Assembly (NCBI GenBank): GCA_018435055.1
Contig: JAHDOA010000022.1
Location: 50,040 to 114,039, forward strand
Direction: 5' to 3'
Origin: Pelotomaculum sp.
Lineage (GTDB): Bacteria; Bacillota; Desulfotomaculia; Desulfotomaculales; Pelotomaculaceae
Length of the DNA stretch: 64,000 nt
The notes below the pieces were generated by a model. The model was not told where the DNA came from and made no database searches. It saw nothing but the letters and a program-made list of their open reading frames with translations. The position numbers and the translations under genes are program-made. This document shows, in pieces, positions 18,174-24,865 of the stretch. How positions within the stretch are numbered: the first letter of the stretch is position 1; each line of letters opens with the position of its first letter.

Positions 18174-19403
18174 TTAAAAGCAAAAGAATTTACCGATGAT
18201 GGATTTCTTTTTCTTTTTTTCGGGACCGGTGTTAGCCGCAGCCAGTGCCAATTGCCCGGCGAAATTTCTAATGGCCTGCCCGATTTTGCTGTTTACGTGG
18301 GTCATAATAAATGGGCGTCCTTTATTAATCGAGGACAGGACTATCTTTTCATCATAAGGTAAAATGCCTGCAGGGGATGCGCTAAGGCTTTTTTCCAGAT
18401 CAGATATTTTGACCCCGTAGTCGAGGGTGGACTGGTTCAGGAGCAGTTTTACCTTTTTTGACAGGTCCAGTGTGTCCAGGACATCCAGGGCGGTCCTGGT
18501 ATGTTTCATGGCCGGCAGGCCGCGGGTGAATGTTAAAATAATATCATCCGCCATTTCCATAACGCCCAGGTTCAGATCGTTAAATAAAGGGGAGGTGTCG
18601 ACGATAATATAATCATAATGTTCTTTGAGCAAAGTCAAAATCGCCTCTACATGAGATGTTGTGACGACCTCGGCCTGCTCCGGCCGCACCGGGGCGGGGA
18701 GGACCTTTAAACCGGACATATGCGGGACCATGTACGAATTAACTAGCGAATACTCCATGTGGTCCTCTTCCTGGACCAATTCAGCAATGCTTCCTTTTGA
18801 TGAAAGATTGAGCATTAACGCCACATCGCCGCTCTGCAGGTCCAGGTCTACCAGGGCCACTTTTTTCCGGCTTTCCTGGGCCATCCATACGGCAAGATTG
18901 CATGAAACAACAGTCTTGCCCACTCCGCCCTTGCTGGAGAAAACGACTATTATTTTATTTTCCGGCGCGGCCGGCCCGGGTTCAGTTAAGGCGACAGGCG
19001 GAACAGCAGCGGCACGGGTCGCCCGCATTTTATAGAGTTTGCTGACGCGGCGGATGGTGTCGGCAAGTTCGCTGCTGCTAAAGGGCTTGACCAGGTAGTC
19101 CCTGGCGCCGGCTGCCATAGCCTTTCTCAGGTACTCTGGTTCGCCCTGAATGGAAATAATAACCACAGCAGTGTCAGGTATTTTGCCGGCAATGGCTTCG
19201 GACGCTGTGATTCCGTCCATGTCCGGCATGTTTACGTCCATCAATACTACATCCGGTTTGAGGTCTTCCGCCAGCTGAATGGCCTCATGCCCGCCGCCGG
19301 CTTCGCCGACAACGGCAATGTCTTCTTCAAAATACAAAAAGCGTTTGATGTCTTCACGTACATTGGCAATATCATCAACAACTAGGACGCTGGTCTGGCT
19401 CAC
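18174..19403 (-). CDS. TadZ/CpaE-like protein: receiver domain fused to MinD/ParA ATPase
   Basis: This 409-residue protein starts with a receiver domain (phospho-acceptor D56 in LMDVNMP, lysine in VKPF near residue 106). A linker is followed by a ParA/MinD-type ATPase with the deviant Walker A KGGVGKT (158-164). Family members place the Tad machine at a cellular site. A complete receiver suggests that it may still be phosphorylated, unlike many TadZ proteins with degenerate ones. Start GTG, eight bases after AAAGGAGG. Confidence 0.9.
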   Translation of the reverse strand: MSQTSVLVVDDIANVREDIKRFLYFEEDIAVVGEAGGGHEAIQLAEDLKPDVVLMDVNMPDMDGITASEAIAGKIPDTAVVIISIQGEPEYLRKAMAAGARDYLVKPFSSSELADTIRRVSKLYKMRATRAAAVPPVALTEPGPAAPENKIIVVFSSKGGVGKTVVSCNLAVWMAQESRKKVALVDLDLQSGDVALMLNLSSKGSIAELVQEEDHMEYSLVNSYMVPHMSGLKVLPAPVRPEQAEVVTTSHVEAILTLLKEHYDYIIVDTSPLFNDLNLGVMEMADDIILTFTRGLPAMKHTRTALDVLDTLDLSKKVKLLLNQSTLDYGVKISDLEKSLSASPAGILPYDEKIVLSSINKGRPFIMTHVNSKIGQAIRNFAGQLALAAANTGPEKKKKKSIIGKFFCF

Positions 19404-19421
19404 GGTGATGACCTCCTTTGG

Positions 19422-20153
19422 TTAGTGCACCAGTTGATTCATTCTAATTGACGGAAGGTTGATCAGTTCCTGGTCTGTTACCGGGCGCAGGGCCAGCCTG
19501 ATGGTCCCTTTTTCAGAACAGAGCGCCAGTGGCTGGGCTTGCTCAGGCGTTACCGAAAGTGTAATGGTACGGGCGGACGCGGCAGCTTTTTTACCGTCCT
19601 GGTTACTATCCCCGGCAGGGCCGGTGGACTGGTCGATAGACAGGACATCTACGTTTTGGATCAGCAAGGTGGTAATACTGGATTTTTCCTGACCCACAGC
19701 GCCCTGCAGGTCGAAGGTGCCCAGGACGTCCACCCGGTCGCCCGGCTTGACCAGGCCCGCCAGGCCGGAAACTTCGTTAACCGCAACGGTCACGGCCCGT
19801 TTTCCCGGCGGGATTTGAAAGGCCAGCCCGTCGCCGCTTTCTTTGTCTTTGGCTAGCCTGTCACGGAGCACTTGCTCGCCCGGCAAAATTTCCGATCGTG
19901 TTATTTTGCCCACAGCTTCCTTAGTATCCACTGCAGCCCGTTCATGCACGTATTTTGCCGGCACGTCCTTTAATTCAATCATCTGCGCTGTGATCTGTGT
20001 TTTGGCCGGTATCAGCTGGCTGGCAACAGCCACCTTGATGAAATCTCCGCTCGCGGCGTAAGTTTTTTTGGTATGATCAAGAAATAAGTATATTCCCGCG
20101 GCTGCGATCAGTCCGGTGACTATAGCAAGAATGAGGATAATCTTGTTTTTCAT
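19422..20153 (-). CDS. cpaB: Flp pilus assembly protein CpaB/RcpC
   Basis: This protein of about 243 residues has an N-terminal membrane anchor, an SAF domain (KVAVASQLIPAKTQITAQMI, about residues 40-60) and the RcpC domain with GKRAVTVAVNEVSGLAGLVK and PGDRVDVLGTF. In Gram-negatives CpaB acts in the periplasm with the secretin. No secretin is present here, as expected for a Gram-positive Tad system. The ATG at 20153 is favoured because an earlier ATG overlaps the ribosome-binding site. Confidence 0.9.
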   Translation of the reverse strand: MKNKIILILAIVTGLIAAAGIYLFLDHTKKTYAASGDFIKVAVASQLIPAKTQITAQMIELKDVPAKYVHERAAVDTKEAVGKITRSEILPGEQVLRDRLAKDKESGDGLAFQIPPGKRAVTVAVNEVSGLAGLVKPGDRVDVLGTFDLQGAVGQEKSSITTLLIQNVDVLSIDQSTGPAGDSNQDGKKAAASARTITLSVTPEQAQPLALCSEKGTIRLALRPVTDQELINLPSIRMNQLVH

Positions 20154-20188
20154 GCTTACAACCATTCCTTTGAAATAATTTACCCGTC

Positions 20189-21148
20189 TTATTGGACCAG
20201 CTTAACCCCTTTAACGCCGCAATCTATCGCTCCCGAAACGCTGTCCCCGTCCACCGCCAATCTGATGAAATAACCTTCTATGTAATTTTCGTTTCCCTGG
20301 CCGGTCACCCTTTCCACCAGAAAAGCGGCAAAGCCGGCAATTTTTATTCTTTTGACTTGCCCATCTTCAATATTTACAGGTTCATAAACCGGAATAATCA
20401 AAATCTTCGGGCAGCCGGGCTCATAGCAGGCAGGGGAACAGGCCGGGGAGTGCTCGCATTGGCTTATGCGCCAATCTATGGCCCGCTTGGTCGGGTTGGA
20501 CATGTTGCCTGTTTCCGTGTCGATCTCGTCACCCACCGTCAGTTTGCCGTCGTAACCATATTTTAAATTGCTTTCATATTTACTTGCGCCGCTTCCTCCC
20601 AGGGAAAGGGCGCCGTAGGTGCCCGGGCCGAGCGGGGAGGGCTCCGGGCTGTTGGAGCCTTGTTTTAGAATGTACCTTGTGTTAAAAGTAAAATCCTGAT
20701 TTGGTATGGACAACGGGGCCGCGCCCTGAAATGAACTAATGGCGGCGACGGCGGCTGACGCCTGCGCGCTGACCGTGCCGGTATTGATGCCGAGCGCCCT
20801 GGCAAAGGTAAATTCCACCTGTTTAGTAGCTGTAACCGTTATCTTTGCGTCCGGGCAGCTTTTGTGCGCCGAAATTTGCGGCGGGTCACTTGTGCAGCCG
20901 TTCAACAGGGCATAGTTTTCGGCAATATCTCTTGCCAGAAACGGGTTTGCCGGTAGTTCAGCGGCCCCGGCCAGTGCGGCGGCGTCGACTGCGTTGGATA
21001 GCCTTTGTTTATGCAGGACAAGCATACCAATGTCGGTGACCAGCGCTGCAAAACCCAGCAGAACGGCCATACCGGCGGCAACCAGTATAAAAGCCGCGCC
21101 CCGCTGGTCAGATCTGAAATTATGTAAAATAATTTTCAGGCGGTTCAT
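20189..21148 (-). CDS. TadG-like pilus assembly protein
   Basis: This 319-residue protein has the N-terminal Tad domain of TadG-like proteins: DQRGAAFILVAAGMAVLLGF with one membrane helix, then DAAALAGAAELP. The rest is extracytoplasmic and cysteine-containing (ACSPACYEPGCP near residue 240). It is probably a pseudopilin or surface component of the Tad apparatus. A strong AAGGAGG site precedes the ATG. Confidence 0.87.
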   Translation of the reverse strand: MNRLKIILHNFRSDQRGAAFILVAAGMAVLLGFAALVTDIGMLVLHKQRLSNAVDAAALAGAAELPANPFLARDIAENYALLNGCTSDPPQISAHKSCPDAKITVTATKQVEFTFARALGINTGTVSAQASAAVAAISSFQGAAPLSIPNQDFTFNTRYILKQGSNSPEPSPLGPGTYGALSLGGSGASKYESNLKYGYDGKLTVGDEIDTETGNMSNPTKRAIDWRISQCEHSPACSPACYEPGCPKILIIPVYEPVNIEDGQVKRIKIAGFAAFLVERVTGQGNENYIEGYFIRLAVDGDSVSGAIDCGVKGVKLVQ

Positions 21149-21161
21149 TAAAACCTCCTTG

Positions 21162-21563
21162 TTATTCCACCCTCATTGTAGTAGATGTGCTGAGCGGGAA
21201 AGGATCAGGTATAATAATGTTTAAAACCGGGGTCAGCAGGTTGATCTGGTAGTCGACCTGGATAGTCAACGGCACGCCCCTGCTGCGCGAGTCCTGGCCG
21301 GGCGTAATGTCGATTTGAGAATCTTCTAATTCCAGAGACGCCGCAACGTCCTTGACCTTTGTCCTGATGCCGGCGTCATCGGCGCCGACTATACCGGCGC
21401 GGGCGCCCTCCCTGGAAGCGTTCGCCAGCACCAGGTAAGAGTGGAAGATCCGGCCGAACTCCATCGTCCCGAACAATAACAGGATCAAAAGCGGCAGTAC
21501 CAGCGCCAGTTCCACCAGCGCCTGCCCGCGACCGTTTTTAATTAACCTTCTGATTAGCCGCAT
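21162..21563 (-). CDS. TadE-like pseudopilin
   Basis: This protein of about 133 residues has the TadE domain: GRGQALVELALVLPLLILLL then FGRIFHSYLVLANASREGAR. The VE pair before the hydrophobic stretch fits processing by the neighbouring prepilin peptidase. The ATG at 21563 is used; an upstream GTG lies in the GAGGTG ribosome-binding site. The gene overlaps the end of the peptidase gene in its leader. Confidence 0.88.
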   Translation of the reverse strand: MRLIRRLIKNGRGQALVELALVLPLLILLLFGTMEFGRIFHSYLVLANASREGARAGIVGADDAGIRTKVKDVAASLELEDSQIDITPGQDSRSRGVPLTIQVDYQINLLTPVLNIIIPDPFPLSTSTTMRVE

Positions 21564-21568
21564 GAAAG

Positions 21569-22084
21569 TCACCTCGCAAAGTAGGCGGCAGCGGCGCCGA
21601 TGGCTATGGCGGCGCCGTAGGGGATGGTGTCTTTCCCGCCGGCGCCGGCAACTGTATGCGCATCTTTGATTCGCGGCAGCCCGGCGATACGGTAGTATAA
21701 ATTCAACAGGAGTTTTTTCAATGTGGACATTAGACTTTTATGCCGGATAAGTTGTGCGACTGAAATTATCCCGCCGGCTATAGCGCCGGCTAGAAAGGCC
21801 ATAAAAACGTATTCCGGCCCTTTGCAAGCGCCGACCACGCCCAGTAACTTCACGTCACCGGCGCCGATGCCGCCCATGGAAAAGGGAATTATCAACAGCG
21901 CCGTTCCCAGCGCGAGGCCTTTAAGTGACCACCAGCCTTGCGGCAACCCGCCGGATGCCGAATGATAAACTAGCGCGATTACGAGTACGGGCAGCAGCGC
22001 CAGGTTGTATATTTTTCTCCTGGTTAAATCGGTATACAGGCAGGTTATTAATAGAATTAATAAAACATAATCAATAATGGCCAT
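21569..22084 (-). CDS. Prepilin peptidase TadV/CpaA (A24 family)
   Basis: This 171-residue membrane protein is the aspartic peptidase that processes Flp prepilin and pseudopilins. The two active-site aspartates fit TDLTRRKIYN (about residues 20-29) and GAGDVKLLGV (about 75-84). Six or so hydrophobic segments cover most of its length. It lacks the N-methylation domain, as is usual for the Tad type. Confidence 0.9.
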   Translation of the reverse strand: MAIIDYVLLILLITCLYTDLTRRKIYNLALLPVLVIALVYHSASGGLPQGWWSLKGLALGTALLIIPFSMGGIGAGDVKLLGVVGACKGPEYVFMAFLAGAIAGGIISVAQLIRHKSLMSTLKKLLLNLYYRIAGLPRIKDAHTVAGAGGKDTIPYGAAIAIGAAAAYFAR

Positions 22085-22114
22085 TTGTTATCCGACCCTT
22101 GATTTTTATAGTTC

Positions 22115-22143
22115 GGCCCTACTTTGAAGCGTCAAGTAGGGCC
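22115..22143. promoter_or_regulatory. Intra-operon hairpin between Flp pilin and tadV
   Basis: GGCCCTACTT and AAGTAGGGCC form a perfect 10-bp stem with a 9-base loop. It lies between the pilin stop (22200) and the tadV start (22084) and has no T run on the coding (minus) strand. It may protect the pilin message or lower expression of the assembly genes relative to pilin; this is an inference. Confidence 0.6.
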
Positions 22144-22199
22144 TTTGAAAAGATTGATAAAAATGTTACAGAGGTAACCCCTTGTTTTTTTGTGCTAAT

Positions 22200-22376
22200 T
22201 TATCTCTCTTTCCCTAGTTCTGTTGTGACTTCTCCAAATTTATCACCAATTCCCCCACCTAACGCTACTAAAGCCCCAATTACTACTACCGCTACCAACG
22301 CCAGAATCAACCCATATTCCGCCATCCCCTGGCCGGTTTCCTCGGCCCATAACCTTTTAAATAAATCCGTCAACAC
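22200..22376 (-). CDS. flp: Flp/Tad major pilin candidate 1
   Basis: This short pilin of about 58 residues has the Flp processing region GQGMAEYGLILALVAVVV, with the glycine cleavage site, the conserved E at +5 and Y at +6, and a hydrophobic helix. A GTG at 22376 gives a better distance from AAAGGTGG than the GTG at 22385, which overlaps it. It is the first of two adjacent pilin genes, and both share the same ribosome-binding site sequence. Confidence 0.88.
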   Translation of the reverse strand: MLTDLFKRLWAEETGQGMAEYGLILALVAVVVIGALVALGGGIGDKFGEVTTELGKER

Positions 22377-22396
22377 AAAGACCACCTTTCGTTAAT

Positions 22397-22558
22397 TTAA
22401 AAACTATCTGCCGCCTCTTGATAGGCGTTCTGGACACTGTTTCCCAAAAAAGTCAATCCCGTCACGACCGCGAGCGCTACCAGCATTAGAATAAAGGCAT
22501 ACTCTACCAATCCCTGTCCGGACTCTTCGACGATAAAATCAATAAGCGCCCCTGTCAT
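22397..22558 (-). CDS. Flp/Tad pilin candidate 2
   Basis: This 53-residue gene is short enough to be missed by automatic calling. It starts with ATG at 22558 after AAAGGTGG. The protein carries SGQGLVEYAFILMLVALAVV, the Flp pilin processing site with E and Y, then a short C-terminal tail. It lies upstream of the other pilin with a 20-base gap. The two pilins differ clearly in sequence, so they may be major and minor subunits. Confidence 0.85.
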   Translation of the reverse strand: MTGALIDFIVEESGQGLVEYAFILMLVALAVVTGLTFLGNSVQNAYQEAADSF

Positions 22559-22686
22559 CTACCAACCACCTTTCCGGTTGATTTTTTTCGCGTGCCATTT
22601 TATTGCTGTTATATTATCACTTATATAAAGCTTGTCGCATGATGCATTAGTCTCATTTTTTATTGACAAGCGTCACCATTTATTTT

Positions 22687-22702
22687 TGGGACTTATGTCC
22701 CA
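22687..22702. promoter_or_regulatory. Palindrome upstream of the pilin operon
   Basis: TGGGACTTATGTCCCA is a 16-bp inverted repeat with 6-bp arms. It lies about 130 bases upstream of the first pilin gene and just beyond the terminator of the response-regulator gene. It could be an operator, for example for the adjacent DegU-like regulator. No promoter element could be fixed with confidence. Confidence 0.35.
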
Positions 22703-22707
22703 TTTAC

Positions 22708-22737
22708 AAAAAAAACCCCGCTTTCGCGAGGTTTTTA
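22708..22737 (-). terminator. Terminator of the sensor/regulator pair
   Basis: On the minus strand AACCTCGC-GAAA-GCGGGGTT is followed by eight T residues. It begins at the stop codon of the response regulator and separates the regulatory genes from the pilin operon. Confidence 0.88.
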
Positions 22738-23388
22738 CAAGTCAATTAATTTGTTTTTCATGGCCTGAATGGCGGCCTGTGTCCGGTCTTCCACCCCCAG
22801 CTTTTGAAATATATTGGTCAGGTGGTTCTTGACCGTCTTTTCGCTGATGTAGAGCTTATCGGCAATGGAGCGGTTGCTGTCCCCATGGGCCACCAGGCGA
22901 AGCACATCGTATTCCCGCCTGGTCAAACCCATAGGGTTGTTTTTTTGGCGTGAAAGGGTGGAAAGCCGGCTGAATTTGTTGAGCATCTTTGTTGTCATGG
23001 AGGGGTGGATAAATGATTCGCCCCTGGCTACCTCGAATATCGCCTGGATCAAAAGGCCGGGGCTGACGTCTTTTAAGACATATCCGGATGCGCCGGCCTT
23101 GATTAGCTCAAAAAGATATTCCTCCTGGTCGTGGATCGTCAGGGCAATCACCTTTATATCCGGGTTTTTGCTTTTGATTATTTTTGTCGCCTCAATACCG
23201 TTGGTTACGGGCATATTTATATCCATGAGGATTATGTCCGGGTTGAGGGCGAGCGCCATTTCAGCCGCCGCGGCGCCGTCTTGCGCCTCACCCGCCACAT
23301 CAATTTTATCCTCCATAGATAGAATTTTCCGCAGTCCCTCGCGCATGAGCGCGTGGTCGTCGGCAATCAATACGCTGATTTTTTTCAA
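22735..23388 (-). CDS. NarL/DegU-type response regulator
   Basis: This 217-residue regulator has a receiver domain (D56 in LMDINMP, lysine in VLKD near 106) and a C-terminal LuxR-type helix-turn-helix (NRSIADKLYISEKTVKNHL, about residues 172-190). It starts with TTG after GGGGGAA. The kinase gene is 29 bases upstream. Its position beside the pilin operon suggests that it controls the Tad pilus. Confidence 0.93.
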   Translation of the reverse strand: MKKISVLIADDHALMREGLRKILSMEDKIDVAGEAQDGAAAAEMALALNPDIILMDINMPVTNGIEATKIIKSKNPDIKVIALTIHDQEEYLFELIKAGASGYVLKDVSPGLLIQAIFEVARGESFIHPSMTTKMLNKFSRLSTLSRQKNNPMGLTRREYDVLRLVAHGDSNRSIADKLYISEKTVKNHLTNIFQKLGVEDRTQAAIQAMKNKLIDL

Positions 23389-23417
23389 AATAATTCCCCC
23401 GTTTGCTCAATGATCGA

Positions 23418-24557
23418 CTAATTGCTGTCCAAGGGAACCGAAACGCTGATGGCGGCGCCCTGACCGGGGGCGCTGACGATATTCATTTCCCCCCTCAGTA
23501 ATTGAATTCTTTCCCGCATGCCAATCAAACCGTAGCCCTCTCCGTCTTTATCACTCATCACCAGGTCCGGGTCAAAACCGATACCGTCATCCTTGACGTA
23601 GATATTAATCTTTTTGCGCAGTAATTCGATTTTCACTACAGCATTTTTAGCCCTGGCATGTTTCCGGATGTTGGTCACCATTTCCTGTATGATCCTGAAA
23701 AGCGCCACCTCCACCGTGCTGTCCAGGCGCCGTTGCCGCCCAAAGAAGAGATAATTTATTTGCAGGCCGTACTGTTCATTGTAATTGCTCAGATACCTTT
23801 TAATGGCCGGTTCAAGTCCCAGGTCATCAAGCACCATCGGCCTCAAATCGAAAATAATTTTACGCACGTCCGTAAGGCTTGAGCGGACAAGATGCTGCAG
23901 TGCGATTAATTCATCCCTGACTTTTTCCGGCTCCATGTCCAACAGTTTCAGGCAGAACTCGGCCCGCATGACAATATTCGCCATGGATTGGGCCGGGCCG
24001 TCGTGGATTTCACGGGCGACACGCTTGCGCTCTTCCTCCTGCGCCCTGATAATGCCCAGGGCCATTTCCTGTGTCTTCTGCAGTTCGTTTATTTTTAGAT
24101 TGAGGTCTTTTAATCCACCGCCCAGGTAATTAAAGACTACGCCCATTTGGGAAACAAGTTTTTCCGCCTTCTGCGCGGTATTTTGCAGCCGCCTGAGACT
24201 GATCTCCAGGTGGTCCCTTTTGTGCCGCAACAGTTTTTCCCTTTCCCGCAGCTTGACCAATTCCACCTGCAGCATATAAGCGTTGTCATAAGCGGCCTTA
24301 ATATCTTTTTCGGTATACCGGTGGAAATCTTTACTGACTTCAACCAGCTTGAGGCGCGCCTTTTTTTCCTCAATAACGGTCTCGTCAACCTGGTGAATGG
24401 TTTCGGCGACACTTTTATTCACCCCGGCCAGCTCTTCTTTTACCCGGGCTATCTCCCATATAGAATTTTCAGCAATATCGTAGAGTTGTACCTTGCCGCG
24501 TTCTATGGCTTCCAGTGTTTCCTTAATAATGCGATCCAGGCTTTTTATGTCAAACAC
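23418..24557 (-). CDS. DegS-like cytoplasmic sensor histidine kinase
   Basis: This 379-residue kinase has no membrane segment. It begins with a DegS-type coiled-coil sensor of about 150 residues. The HisKA_3 phospho-acceptor is H185 in VAREIHDGPAQ, followed by the ATPase domain with DDGIGFDPD and GEGYGLIGMRER. It starts with GTG after GGGGGAATT, a signal shared with the regulator gene. It should phosphorylate the response regulator encoded downstream. Confidence 0.93.
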   Translation of the reverse strand: MFDIKSLDRIIKETLEAIERGKVQLYDIAENSIWEIARVKEELAGVNKSVAETIHQVDETVIEEKKARLKLVEVSKDFHRYTEKDIKAAYDNAYMLQVELVKLREREKLLRHKRDHLEISLRRLQNTAQKAEKLVSQMGVVFNYLGGGLKDLNLKINELQKTQEMALGIIRAQEEERKRVAREIHDGPAQSMANIVMRAEFCLKLLDMEPEKVRDELIALQHLVRSSLTDVRKIIFDLRPMVLDDLGLEPAIKRYLSNYNEQYGLQINYLFFGRQRRLDSTVEVALFRIIQEMVTNIRKHARAKNAVVKIELLRKKINIYVKDDGIGFDPDLVMSDKDGEGYGLIGMRERIQLLRGEMNIVSAPGQGAAISVSVPLDSN

Positions 24558-24865
24558 CGAATTCCCCCGTTGAAAAAGTATTCATTCTTAATTTAATTTT
24601 GCCTTTTGTTAAATATCCCTTCATGAAATAGAAATTTAATATTCTCTAAAAATATTTATAACTAAATTGTAATTTTGGAAAGCGAGCTAAAAGGTATAAG
24701 AGCCTTGTTGGACAATAATAGGTATTGAACCACTAAAGAACGACTTGCCTGGATTGGCTCGCGGCAAACAGTGATCGCTTTTGAACACCCCCCCCGATTC
24801 CCGCAGACCCAATCCAGTTGCGGACATTCAACTGTTTAATAATAAAAGTGTTGGGAGTGAACATT
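24558..24865. other. Intergenic region between divergent genes
   Basis: This 308-base stretch separates the minus-strand kinase from the plus-strand propeller protein. It is AT-rich in its first half and has a C8 run near 24787. It should hold both promoters, but I could not fix them. I see no gene or RNA in it. Confidence 0.5.

Noticed and set aside
22562..22700. Sigma-54 promoter for the pilin operon (TGGCACGC near 22595 on the minus strand)
   Set aside because: The -12 GC element is missing at the required distance.
24818..24865. Upstream TTG start (24818) for the propeller protein
   Set aside because: It lacks a ribosome-binding site and would add 16 residues before the signal sequence, whereas GTG 24866 has GGGAG at the right distance.
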